Assembly: GCF_009208555.1 (NCBI RefSeq)
Contig: NZ_WFLI01000002.1
Location: 124,001-188,000, forward strand
Length of the DNA stretch: 64,000 bases
Reading direction: 5' to 3'
Source: Janthinobacterium violaceinigrum
Lineage (GTDB): Bacteria; Pseudomonadota; Gammaproteobacteria; Burkholderiales; Burkholderiaceae_D
Shown here piece by piece: positions 44,678 to 52,906 of this stretch. Made by a program: the position numbers and the translations under genes. The number at the start of each line of letters is the position of its first letter. The first letter of the stretch is position 1. The notes under the pieces were generated by a model that was not told where the DNA came from, searched no databases, and saw only the letters and a program-made list of their open reading frames with translations.

Positions 44678-45758
44678 CGTGCGCTCCGGCGCGGCCAAAG
44701 CGCAGCAGCGAGTGGCAATAGCCGATGCCGTCGCGCGTGGTCAGCAGCTCCAGGCCGGCCGCCCTGGCCAGGCGCACATAGTCGGCGCTCTGGTAAATCT
44801 TGCTGTTGCCGCTGGCCATGGCCGTGAAGTAGGGCGAGGTGTTGATCAGGCAGTAGGCGGCGATATCGTACTGCTGGCGGTCCCAGAACGTATCCATGAT
44901 CAGCACTTGTCCGTTCGGCCCCAGCGCCTGCGCCACGCGGCGCAGGATGCTGGCGATGGCCGGCTCGGAAAAGCAGCTGAGAAATTGGCTCATCCAGATC
45001 AGGTCCATGCCGGACGGCAGCGGCACCGCGTCGTCGAGCAGGTCGCACGCATGCAAATGGGCCCGCTCGCGCACGCCCGCATCGGTCAGGGTGCGGTCGG
45101 CCACCGCCAGCTGGCGCTCCAGGTCGACCAGGTGCAGCTCGACGCCCGCGCGATAGGCCAGCGCCGCGCTGGCGAACTTGCCCGTGTTGGCGCCGATATC
45201 CATGATGCGGCGCGGCGCCGTGGCGAAGACGTCGGGGAAAATCTCGGGAAACGACGTATCCGAATAATGGTGGTCGAAGGCGAACCAGCTGCCCTTGGCA
45301 GGTTCCGACAGCGCCGACAGGCCCTGGTACAGGGTGGGCCAGTCGCCCAGCGCGGCCAGGCCCAAAGGCTGCTCGGCGTCGAGCGAGCGGTCCAGGTCGA
45401 ACAAGCCCTGGTAGCAGACGTCATGCATGAAGTCCAGGTTGACCTGGGTGATGCTGTCCGTCAGCATGCAAAAGCCGACCTTGTCGAGCACATACGCGCC
45501 ATCGCGCAGCGAGACGACGCCGGCCGACAGGCACGATTCGAGCGCCACCTTCAGCGCATATTCCGTCCAGCGGCCGGTGGCGGCCATGTCGGCCACGCTC
45601 AAGCCGCTGTGGCCCGTATCGGCCAGGGCCTGCAGCATGCCGCGCTTCCAGGCATAGCGCACGCATTGAAAGACAACGGGTCCGAAAGCGATTTTTTGCG
45701 CCTCGAAACGGGCGGCAAAGGCGGTCTGGCGTTCGGGTGAAAATTTTTTATCTAACAT
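44670..45758 (-). CDS. class I SAM-dependent methyltransferase
   Basis: This 362-aa protein has an N-terminal dimerisation and winged-helix part (residues 1-170, RWTEYALKVALESCLSAGVV). A Rossmann SAM-binding domain follows (IMDIGANTGKFASAALAYRA with the GxGxG-like motif, VELHLVDLERQL, DLIWMSQFLSCF). This plan is that of O- and C-methyltransferases acting on aromatic polyketides. It probably methylates the aryl head group, as methylated heads are known in APE pigments. It lies between the ligase fusion and the glycosyltransferase, overlapping both by 7-8 bp. Confidence 0.8.
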   Translation of the reverse strand: MLDKKFSPERQTAFAARFEAQKIAFGPVVFQCVRYAWKRGMLQALADTGHSGLSVADMAATGRWTEYALKVALESCLSAGVVSLRDGAYVLDKVGFCMLTDSITQVNLDFMHDVCYQGLFDLDRSLDAEQPLGLAALGDWPTLYQGLSALSEPAKGSWFAFDHHYSDTSFPEIFPDVFATAPRRIMDIGANTGKFASAALAYRAGVELHLVDLERQLAVADRTLTDAGVRERAHLHACDLLDDAVPLPSGMDLIWMSQFLSCFSEPAIASILRRVAQALGPNGQVLIMDTFWDRQQYDIAAYCLINTSPYFTAMASGNSKIYQSADYVRLARAAGLELLTTRDGIGYCHSLLRFGRAGAHGD

Positions 45759-47578
45759 GCGCTCGCTGCTGGAGTGGGTGTATCGGCGCCGTCACCGGGA
45801 ACGGCAACGGCATGCGGGTGAAACAGGATGCGGCCGCTGGCATGCTGGCCGGCGTCCGACAAATAGCGAAACTGCAGGCTGGCCTTGAGCGCGTCGTATT
45901 CCAGCGCCAATTGCACGGACCGCCCGGGCAGCACCGGCTGCTGGAATTTCAAGGCATGCATGGCACGGAACTGCGCGGGCAAGTCCAGGTGCTGGCGCGC
46001 GAAATGCAGCGCCCACTCCACCTGCACCACGCCGGGCAGCAAGGGCGCATCCGTGAAATGGCCATCGAAATAAAACAGATTGGCAGGCACGCGCAGCTCG
46101 AACAGCAGCCGCGGCATGGCTGCCGCCGTATCGCTTTCGAGCAGCTGCGCATGCGGCAGGCGCGGCTTGTCCGCCGGCGCCAGCAGGGCCAGCAGCAGCG
46201 CCTGCGGCGTCTTGCCCTGCGCATTGATGGGCATCTGCTCCAGGTAGCGCCAGCGGCGCGGCACGGCAAGCGCCTCGACCTGGCCGGCCAGCGCCAGCTG
46301 CAGCTGGCGGTTCAGGGCCAGCTTGCCCTCCGCCGCCAGCAGCGCGCGGCCGGCGGCGCTGCAGACGATAAAGGCCGCTACCTTCTGGCGCTCGCCTGCT
46401 GCGCCATCGCACAGCAGCACCCGTGCATCCGTCACCAGCGGCGTGGCCAGCAAGGCCGCCTCGATGGCGCTCAGGGAAATGCGTTTTTCCTCGATCTTGA
46501 CGATGCGGTCGCTGCGCCCCAGCAACTGGAAGCGGGCGGCTTCCATTTGCCGCACGCGGTCCGCCAGGCGCAGCCAGCCCGTATCGGCCAGGTGGGCCGA
46601 ACGCACTTCCAGCGCGCCGTCGTCCTGCAGGCGCCAGTCCACGCCGGGAAAAGCTTGCCAGCTTTCGTCGTCCGGCCGCGCCTGCGCGCGCTGGCGCCAG
46701 GCCACGCCGCCCGTCTCCGAGCTGCCATAGATCTCGCGCGGCACGCTGCCGAGCAGATGCCCTGCCGCCAGCGCGCTGTCGAGGGCCAGCGGACCGCCCG
46801 AGGAAAACACGGCACGCAGCTGCGCGCGCGCTCCGGACCAGTCCAGATGATCGGGCAGGCGTTTCAGGTGCGCAGGGCTGGCAGCGAGCACGCACGGTCC
46901 CTGCCCCAGCAAGACGGCCAGCGGCTCGGGAAAGTCCACGCTGTGCGCATGCACGGCGCGTGCTGCGCACAACGGCCACAGGACCTTGAACAGCAGGCCA
47001 TAGATATGCTGGTGCGAGACGGTGGCGACGACGGCCGCGCCTTCGGCATGGCAGCCAAACAGCTGCTGCAAGGTCGCCACTTCGCTCCCCAGCTGCGAGA
47101 GTTTTTTCGGAATCGCCTGTGCCGCTCCCGTGCTGCCGGAGGTGTACACCACCAGGGCGGGGAAATCGTCGTCGAGCGCCTTCCATGCCTGCAGCGGCGC
47201 GCCGCCGGCCGGCACGGGCAGCGGCGCCTGCGCCGCCGGGAACTCGCCCAGGAAACCGTCAACGGATGCGGCCAGCGAGGCACAGCTGGCCGGCAGGGTA
47301 TCGGCCGTCAGCCAGATGGTCTTGCCCGCCTGCCAGGCGCCCAGCAAGGCGGCGCCGAATTCGAGGCCGTCGTCCAGGTACAAGGCAAAATCATGGCCAG
47401 CCTGGCGCTCCAGCATACCGGCCCACGCCGCCATCCGCGCGGCAAAATACGCATGATCGAGCGCGGCGCCATGGCGCCAGCCCACCGGCTGGGCCGCTGG
47501 CCGGCCGAGCACGGACAGCGCAAGGCGCGCCAGTGGAGAAATCGGAGCAGGTGCTTGCGGCAGGAAGACTTCAAACAT
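45752..47578 (-). CDS. apeHI: aryl-CoA/ACP ligase fused to dehydratase (ApeH-ApeI fusion)
   Basis: This 608-aa two-domain protein has residues 1-~450 as an ANL adenylate-forming ligase with VVYTSGSTGAAQAIPKKLSQ and GSSETGGVAWR. Residues ~480-600 are a FabA-type hot-dog dehydratase (LFYFDGHFTDAPLLPGVVQV, with catalytic His in DGHF). Standard APE clusters encode these as separate ApeH and ApeI. The ligase would load the aryl starter on an ACP and the dehydratase would pair with ApeP. ATG 47578 overlaps the membrane-protein stop; an upstream extension is not used. Confidence 0.87.
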   Translation of the reverse strand: MFEVFLPQAPAPISPLARLALSVLGRPAAQPVGWRHGAALDHAYFAARMAAWAGMLERQAGHDFALYLDDGLEFGAALLGAWQAGKTIWLTADTLPASCASLAASVDGFLGEFPAAQAPLPVPAGGAPLQAWKALDDDFPALVVYTSGSTGAAQAIPKKLSQLGSEVATLQQLFGCHAEGAAVVATVSHQHIYGLLFKVLWPLCAARAVHAHSVDFPEPLAVLLGQGPCVLAASPAHLKRLPDHLDWSGARAQLRAVFSSGGPLALDSALAAGHLLGSVPREIYGSSETGGVAWRQRAQARPDDESWQAFPGVDWRLQDDGALEVRSAHLADTGWLRLADRVRQMEAARFQLLGRSDRIVKIEEKRISLSAIEAALLATPLVTDARVLLCDGAAGERQKVAAFIVCSAAGRALLAAEGKLALNRQLQLALAGQVEALAVPRRWRYLEQMPINAQGKTPQALLLALLAPADKPRLPHAQLLESDTAAAMPRLLFELRVPANLFYFDGHFTDAPLLPGVVQVEWALHFARQHLDLPAQFRAMHALKFQQPVLPGRSVQLALEYDALKASLQFRYLSDAGQHASGRILFHPHAVAVPGDGADTPTPAASAC

Positions 47579-48116
47579 GGTGCAGACGCTTAAAACGCAG
47601 GCGGACAAGGTACTCGCCGCCAAATAACAGGGCCATCAGGATGTAGGCGATCACGCCCGTGTACAGCGACCAGACGGCTTCGCTGGCCCACACCGCCGTG
47701 ACCAGCGCGATGCCGCCGTTGACGATGAAAAAACCGCACCAGACCTGCGTCACGCGGCGCGTGTAGCGCACGGCCGCCGGCGGGAAATCCGGCTCGCGCA
47801 GGCGCGCCAGGCGTTCCACCATGGACTGCGGCGTCCACAGGCTGTAGCCGAAGGTGGCCAGCAGCACGGCGTTCACCAGCACCGGATACAGTTTCAGCGG
47901 CAGCAGCAGATTGCTCCACAGGGCAACGGCCGCCAGCAGCAGTGCCGCGGCCACCGACCAGCGCGCGGCGCGCTGCAGCTTCAGCGCGGGCAGGCGGCAC
48001 GCCACGGCCAGCACCAGCAGCAGCGCCAGCCAGCGCGGTTCGAACTGCCCCTGGCCGTACCAGATCGCCAGCGGATACAGCACGGTCAGCAGCAACGCAA
48101 CGGCATTGAGCAGCAC
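47571..48116 (-). CDS. COG4648-like membrane protein (ApeG-like), GTG start
   Basis: This 181-aa inner-membrane protein has about five hydrophobic segments (MLLNAVALLLTVLYPLAIWY, LALLLVLAVACRL, WSVAAALLLAAVALWSNLLL, FFIVNGGIALVTAVWASEAV). A conserved REPDFPPAAVRYTRRVTQVW motif lies between helices. GTG 48116 follows the ACP stop by 3 bp with a poor ribosome site, implying coupled translation. The position fits the ApeG slot; its function is unknown. Confidence 0.78.
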   Translation of the reverse strand: MLLNAVALLLTVLYPLAIWYGQGQFEPRWLALLLVLAVACRLPALKLQRAARWSVAAALLLAAVALWSNLLLPLKLYPVLVNAVLLATFGYSLWTPQSMVERLARLREPDFPPAAVRYTRRVTQVWCGFFIVNGGIALVTAVWASEAVWSLYTGVIAYILMALLFGGEYLVRLRFKRLHHV

Positions 48117-48119
48117 TGC

Positions 48120-48395
48120 CTATGCCGCCTGTTCCGATACGGACATCGCGCGCAGCGCCTCGACCACGTCGTCGATCGTGCGGATGGTCTTGAACACTTC
48201 CGGCTGCAGGCGCTTGCCCGTCAACTGTTTCAGCTTGACCGCCAGGTCGACCGCGTCGATGCTGTCGATATCGAGTTCGGCGTACAGATTCGACTGCGGC
48301 GTCAGCGCCGCCGGATCCAGCTCGAACATTTCGGCCAGCAGTTGCACCACCCACGCGTACAGTTCATCGCGGCTCATTTCGCTCATATCTACCAT
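48120..48395 (-). CDS. apeF: acyl carrier protein (ApeF position)
   Basis: This 91-aa four-helix ACP has the phosphopantetheine attachment Ser45 in ELDIDSIDAVDLAVK. GGGAG precedes the ATG. Two different ACPs are standard in APE clusters; one carries the starter and the other the growing chain in characterised systems. Gaps of 12 bp and 3 bp separate it from its neighbours. Confidence 0.9.
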   Translation of the reverse strand: MVDMSEMSRDELYAWVVQLLAEMFELDPAALTPQSNLYAELDIDSIDAVDLAVKLKQLTGKRLQPEVFKTIRTIDDVVEALRAMSVSEQAA

Positions 48396-48407
48396 TTTGC
48401 TGCTCCC

Positions 48408-48662
48408 TTACTTCTTTCTGTGAGTGTCAACCATGGCCGCCAGCGCCCGTACCGAAGCGAAATGGCGGCGCGTGTCGGCCGAATCGGCCGACAGCGAAAT
48501 ACCGTATTTTTTCTGCAGGGCGACGCCCAGTTCCAGCGCATCGATGGAATCGAGACCCAGTCCCTCGACAAACAGGGGCGCATCCGTATCGATATCGGCG
48601 GCGCTCATGTCTTCCAGTTGCAGCGCCTCGATGATCAGTTCCTTCACTTCTTGTTCAAGCAT
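48408..48662 (-). CDS. apeE: acyl carrier protein (ApeE position)
   Basis: This 84-aa ACP has Ser39 in EGLGLDSIDALELGV as the phosphopantetheine site and an acidic helix II. The ATG overlaps the acyltransferase stop by 8 bp. The likely activating enzyme is the transferase at 31785-32402. E/F naming rests on gene order only. Confidence 0.9.
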   Translation of the reverse strand: MLEQEVKELIIEALQLEDMSAADIDTDAPLFVEGLGLDSIDALELGVALQKKYGISLSADSADTRRHFASVRALAAMVDTHRKK

Positions 48663-49470
48663 GTTGTTCCTGTTTCCCGCTAAAGTAATGTTGCAGATGA
48701 TTGGTCAAAGTGCGCGCCGCCATCACGTCGCTGGCACCGCCACCGGTAAACTCGCCGATCGCCAGGTCGTCCTGCACCGTGATCTCGAAATGCGCGCGGC
48801 GGGCAGGCACGCGCCACCACGGTTCGCCCTTGCCCAGGGTCTTGGGCAGACAACGTATCAGCACCGGCGTCACGTCGCGCTGGCCACGCACGGCAATATT
48901 GGCGGCGCCCCGCTTGAGCACGATTTCGCCGCTGCACGGCGTGCGCGTGCCTTCCGGGAAAATGATCAGGTTATTGCCGCGCGCCAGCGACACCAGGCAG
49001 GCGTCCACCAGTTCGGCGCCGCCCGTGTTGTTGATGTAGCCTGCCGCGCGCACGGGACCGCGCGTAAACGGGTTGTTCCATAAATCGGACTTGACGATGC
49101 AATCGGCCTGCTTCACATAGGCCATCAGGAAAATCGTATCGATCAGGGTCGGATGGTTCGCCAGGATCAGCAAGCCGCCCCGCTCCAGCTTTTCCAGGCC
49201 GCGCAGGTCGTAGCGCAGCACGCCCACGCAGCGCATCAAGCCGATGTAGAAGCGAAAACTCCAGCGGATGATGGCACGCGCGCCTGCGGTGCGCGCCTCG
49301 CGCCGCCACACCAGCAGATGCAGCAAGGGGAACACCAGCACGCGCAGCACCAGGCCGCCCAGGCCGAAAGCGGCAAAACTGAACGCGGTGGCGACGGTCC
49401 GCCAGGCCACGGAGGCGCCGGCACGCCACAGGGCCAGCTTATTTCCCACCTTGTTTTCCACCCTATGCAT
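48655..49470 (-). CDS. 1-acylglycerol-phosphate-type acyltransferase (ApeD-like)
   Basis: This 271-aa PlsC-family protein has two hydrophobic segments (AFGLGGLVLRVLVFPLLHLL). The catalytic HX4D motif is in LANHPTLIDTIFL, and IIFPEGTRTPCSG follows. It probably attaches an acyl chain or the polyene to a glycerol- or lipid-type acceptor in the inner membrane. ATG 49470 overlaps the ApeC-like stop by 8 bp; the longer open frame upstream lies inside that gene and is not used. Confidence 0.84.
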   Translation of the reverse strand: MHRVENKVGNKLALWRAGASVAWRTVATAFSFAAFGLGGLVLRVLVFPLLHLLVWRREARTAGARAIIRWSFRFYIGLMRCVGVLRYDLRGLEKLERGGLLILANHPTLIDTIFLMAYVKQADCIVKSDLWNNPFTRGPVRAAGYINNTGGAELVDACLVSLARGNNLIIFPEGTRTPCSGEIVLKRGAANIAVRGQRDVTPVLIRCLPKTLGKGEPWWRVPARRAHFEITVQDDLAIGEFTGGGASDVMAARTLTNHLQHYFSGKQEQHA

Positions 49471-50221
49471 GGCGGCTCCAGCGCCAGTGCTGGCGGTTCG
49501 CGGCATGCTCCAATGTGCCGCCACTGCCCAGCATGAAACGCTGCACCGCCAGGCTGCCTGGCATGGCATCGGCCTGCGGCGGCGCATCGGCGCTGCCGCG
49601 CGCGCGCCAGGACAGGCCGAAAGCGGCGCCGGGAATGTCCCCGGCCTGCAACAGCCAGGCAAACGCATGCGGCTGCTCCAGGCAATCTTCAAACGCTTCG
49701 AATGGCGCCGGCAGAGGGCAATCGGCCACCACCAGCAATACCTGCGCCGCGCCATCGGCCAGCAAGGCGCACGCTTCGATCACGGCCGCCTCGAGACTGG
49801 CGGCGCCGGCGGCCATGGCCACCTGCTGGGCAGTATCGGCGCGGGCGATGGAGAACAGGCCCGCGCTGGCGTTGTGCACGGCCATGCCGAAAGCCGTCGG
49901 CGACAGGGGTTCGCCCTGCACCAGCGCCGACAGCAGTTCGACGGCGCGCGCCACTTCGCCGTGACGGGAACAGAAGACCAGGGAAATATCGCGCTGCTCG
50001 CCCAGGCAGGCGTAGGCCACCTCGAGCGCCATCTTGCCCAGCTGGCCCGCACGGCGCCGCAACAGCGGCGCCATCATGCGCACGCCAGGCTCGCCGCCGG
50101 CCGCTATCGGCGCCACAGGCAAGTCCGCATGGGCCCAGGCCTGCCACTGCTGCGGCGTTTCCAGCCCTGGTGCCCAGGCAGCATGTTTGACTATCGAAAA
50201 ACGGACACCATCGGTGCGCAT
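49463..50221 (-). CDS. apeC: beta-ketoacyl synthase chain-length factor (ApeC-like)
   Basis: This 252-aa short ketosynthase-fold protein contains ISLVFCSRHGEVARAVELLS and FGMAVHNASAGLFSI. At the place of the catalytic Cys the chain reads VHNASAG, so the nucleophile is missing, as in the chain-length factor ApeC that pairs with ApeO. AGGGA precedes ATG 50221. It is the first gene of the operon. A leftward promoter is visible 77 bp upstream. Confidence 0.85.
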   Translation of the reverse strand: MRTDGVRFSIVKHAAWAPGLETPQQWQAWAHADLPVAPIAAGGEPGVRMMAPLLRRRAGQLGKMALEVAYACLGEQRDISLVFCSRHGEVARAVELLSALVQGEPLSPTAFGMAVHNASAGLFSIARADTAQQVAMAAGAASLEAAVIEACALLADGAAQVLLVVADCPLPAPFEAFEDCLEQPHAFAWLLQAGDIPGAAFGLSWRARGSADAPPQADAMPGSLAVQRFMLGSGGTLEHAANRQHWRWSRHA

Positions 50222-50736
50222 AGCTAGTTCCCTGAGTTCAAGAAAGGTCGAACTCACGTCAAAACCACGCAAAAAGCCCCGCCGGCGTTCTTTCCAAATT
50301 ATAAACGAAGGAAGTTAAAATAACCAAAATAAATAGCTCTGGGGAAACTTTTTAAATCAAGCTTGGAAAAACAGCCATTCAATCAACCGCGGCGCAAGTT
50401 ACTATTTGTAACATCTTGCCTATTATCTACAGATAAAAAAATGGCATCCGCATGCAAACAGCGGCATTTTTGAAAACAATGACTTTTGTACACGAGTAAA
50501 AAGTGGAACCTGGACACGACTTGAGAGCGTTGTTTTTAGCTAATACCTGCCGCGATACGCCGCCATGCTGCTACCGGGGAGTGGGGCGGACGCCGGCAAA
50601 GCCGAAATAGTTATTCACGGACATAATCGGACGATGCCGTCCGGGATACCGTCTGCCAGCGAAAAAGAGGCATTAAGTCAGGGGACGACAGCGGCGATAT
50701 AGAGCGCTTGCTTTATGACATCTGGCATCGCCGGAT
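50222..50736. promoter_or_regulatory. AT-rich leader region of the aryl polyene operon with two inverted repeats
   Basis: This 515-bp gap is much poorer in GC than its flanks. It holds the leftward promoter near 50300 (listed separately), GTTAC-TATTT-GTAAC at 50398-50412 and TTATCT-AC-AGATAA at 50423-50436, both good candidate regulator sites 70-110 bp upstream of the -35. Bases 50500-50736 show no gene and no clear terminator for the AbrB gene upstream. Confidence 0.5.
50298..50327 (-). promoter_or_regulatory. candidate sigma-70 promoter of the aryl polyene operon
   Basis: On the minus strand TTGGTT (50327-50322), an 18-bp spacer and a perfect TATAAT (50303-50298) precede the ApeC-like start by about 77 bp. 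No other promoter-like pair of this quality is seen in the operon leader. Confidence 0.6.
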
Positions 50737-51795
50737 TCAATTCCGGCCTGGCCGGCGCGCCAGCATGGAAAAGAATGGGCCGATCAGCAATACCAGCACC
50801 ACCATGCGCGCCACGTGAAAGGCCGTGACGATGGGCACGCCCAGGTGCAGGGTCTTGGCCGTCAGCGACATCTCGGCGATGCCGCCGGGCGAAGTGGCCA
50901 GGATGGCCGTGCCGGGATGGATGGCCAGCCAGTACGACAGGCCCAGTCCGAAGGCGGCCGCCAGCAACAGCATGAGCATGGCGCACAAGGCCACGCTGAC
51001 CAGGTAGCGGGGGGCCGCATGCAGGAAGGCGGGGCTGAAGCGCGTGCCCAGCGCGATGCCGATGAACAGCTGGCCCGCGCGTATCATCCACTCGGGCAGG
51101 CGCGACAGATGGATGCCGCAGGCCGTCAGCAGCAGCGCGGCCAGCAGCGGGCCGATGACCCAGGCATTGGGCAGCCGGCCCCGTTTGCATGCGAGAGCGC
51201 CCGATACGGTGACGAGTATCAGCAGCGCCAGCCCGCCATAATCGACCAGCGCGGCGCCGGGCACGAAGCTTTCATGCCCCGCTTCCAGCCCGTGGCTGCC
51301 CCAGTAGCGCACGCCGAACGGGATGGTCGCCACCACCAGCATCATGCGCAGGCTGTGCGCGGCGGCCACCTTGCCCACGTCGGCGCCATGGCGCTCGCTC
51401 TGCACCGCCATCTCGGACGCACCGCCGACAGCCATGGCAAAGAAGGCGGTGGCGTGGTCGACGCCGGACAGGCGCCGCAGCAGCATGGCGCCCGCAGCGC
51501 CCAGCGCCAGCGCAAACAGCACGGCGCCGGCGATCCACGGCGTGTAGTCGAGCAGCACGGCCAGCACGGGCGCCGTGAAATACAGGCCCAGCGCCGTGCC
51601 GATGGCCCACTGGCCCGCCTCGCGCACGCGCACGGGGCAAGCCAGTTCGCGCCCCGCCAGGCGCAGCCCCGCCGTGGCAAACAGGGGGCCGATCATCCAC
51701 GGCAGCGGCGTGTGCAGCCACAGGCAGATGGCGACGCCCGCCAGGCCGGCGGCCAGCGCGGCGCCGACGGCGCGCCAGCGTGGCCACCACGGCAC
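50737..51795 (-). CDS. AbrB family membrane protein, GTG start
   Basis: This 352-aa polytopic inner-membrane protein has two homologous halves of the AbrB duplication type (HTPLPWMIGPLFATAGLRLA and LPNAWVIGPLLAALLLTACG; AVGGASEMAVQSERHGADVG and TSPGGIAEMSLTAKTLHLGV). The family is poorly characterised and sometimes labelled ammonia-monooxygenase-like without evidence. GTG 51795 lies 2 bp after the ABC ATPase stop. The upstream part of the longer frame is inside that gene. It ends the uptake operon. Confidence 0.83.
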   Translation of the reverse strand: MPWWPRWRAVGAALAAGLAGVAICLWLHTPLPWMIGPLFATAGLRLAGRELACPVRVREAGQWAIGTALGLYFTAPVLAVLLDYTPWIAGAVLFALALGAAGAMLLRRLSGVDHATAFFAMAVGGASEMAVQSERHGADVGKVAAAHSLRMMLVVATIPFGVRYWGSHGLEAGHESFVPGAALVDYGGLALLILVTVSGALACKRGRLPNAWVIGPLLAALLLTACGIHLSRLPEWMIRAGQLFIGIALGTRFSPAFLHAAPRYLVSVALCAMLMLLLAAAFGLGLSYWLAIHPGTAILATSPGGIAEMSLTAKTLHLGVPIVTAFHVARMVVLVLLIGPFFSMLARRPGRN

Positions 51796-51797
51796 CG

Positions 51798-52871
51798 TTA
51801 AAACACCCAGAGCTTGTCGGCCGGCATATGCAGCCAGTACTTGCCCGCTTCGAGCTTGTGGCGCGAATAGGCGCGCAGGCTGATGTTCTCGGCGCCGCCG
51901 CGCTCGAACAGGCATTCCCAGCGGTCGCCCAGGTACATGCAGGTCAGCAGCGGCAGCTCGATGGCGTTGTCCACCTGCGTGGCACTGATCTTCACTTCCT
52001 CGACGCGTATCATGGTCGTCACCTCCGTGCCCACGTTGGCGCCGCGCGCCACGCCCTGCATGGAGGCGCCGTCGACGAGCAGCCGCACGGCGCTGCCTTC
52101 GCGCTGCACCACCTTGCCGGGCAGGCGGTTGTTACTGCCCATGAATTCGGCCGTAAACAGCGTGTCCGGCGTCTCATACATGCTTTGCGGCGTGCCCTGC
52201 TGCTCGATCTTGCCGTTATTGAGCAGCAAAATGCGGTCGGAAATGGCCATCGCCTCGCCCTGGTCATGCGTGACCATCAGGGCCGACAGGCCCAGGCGCA
52301 CGATCAGTTCGCGCAGGAAGGCGCGCGCTTCCTCGCGCAGCTTGGCGTCGAGGTTCGACAGCGGTTCGTCGAGCAGGATCACGGGCGGGTTGTACACCAG
52401 CGCCCTGGCGATCGCCACGCGCTGCTGCTGGCCGCCGGACAACTGGTGCGGATAGCGTTCGCCCAAGTGCCCCAGACCCAGCTGCGTCAGCACTTCCTTG
52501 ATGCGCGCGGCGATTTCCGTGCTGCCCATCTTGCGCAATTTGAGGCCGTAGGCGACGTTGTCGAACACGGTCTTGTGCGGCCACAGCGCGTACGACTGGA
52601 ACACCAGGCCCAGGTTGCGGTGCTCGGCCGGCATCTCGAAGTGTTTCGCGCCATCGTAGACATTGCGCTCGCCGATCTGGATGGTGCCCGCCTTCGGGCT
52701 TTCCAGCCCCGCGACGGCGCGCAGCAAGGTGGTCTTGCCGCTGCCCGAAGGCCCCAGCAAGGCAACCACTTCGCCCTTTTTCAGGTGCATCGAGACACCC
52801 TTCAGGATCTGGTTGGCGGAAGCGCCGGTGCCGTAGTCCAGGTACAGCTCATTGACGGTCAGTTCATTCAT
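51798..52871 (-). CDS. ABC importer ATP-binding protein (iron/phosphonate type)
   Basis: This 357-aa protein has Walker A GPSGSGKTTLLRAVAGLE, a Q-loop in VFQSYALWPHK, signature LSGGQQQRVAIARAL, Walker B VILLDEPLSNLD and H-loop VTHDQGEAM. A TOBE-like C-terminal domain follows (~245-357). It is closest in plan to FbpC and 2-aminoethylphosphonate importers. It energises the permease in the preceding gene (35-bp gap). Confidence 0.92.
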   Translation of the reverse strand: MNELTVNELYLDYGTGASANQILKGVSMHLKKGEVVALLGPSGSGKTTLLRAVAGLESPKAGTIQIGERNVYDGAKHFEMPAEHRNLGLVFQSYALWPHKTVFDNVAYGLKLRKMGSTEIAARIKEVLTQLGLGHLGERYPHQLSGGQQQRVAIARALVYNPPVILLDEPLSNLDAKLREEARAFLRELIVRLGLSALMVTHDQGEAMAISDRILLLNNGKIEQQGTPQSMYETPDTLFTAEFMGSNNRLPGKVVQREGSAVRLLVDGASMQGVARGANVGTEVTTMIRVEEVKISATQVDNAIELPLLTCMYLGDRWECLFERGGAENISLRAYSRHKLEAGKYWLHMPADKLWVF

Positions 52872-52906
52872 GATGTGGTCTCAGTTCTTGTATTTAGTTA
52901 TGCAAC

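Noticed and set aside
50678..51190. A 170-codon minus-strand frame overlapping the AbrB gene
   Set aside because: It is an alternative frame of the AbrB coding sequence, without hydrophobic segments or a ribosome site.
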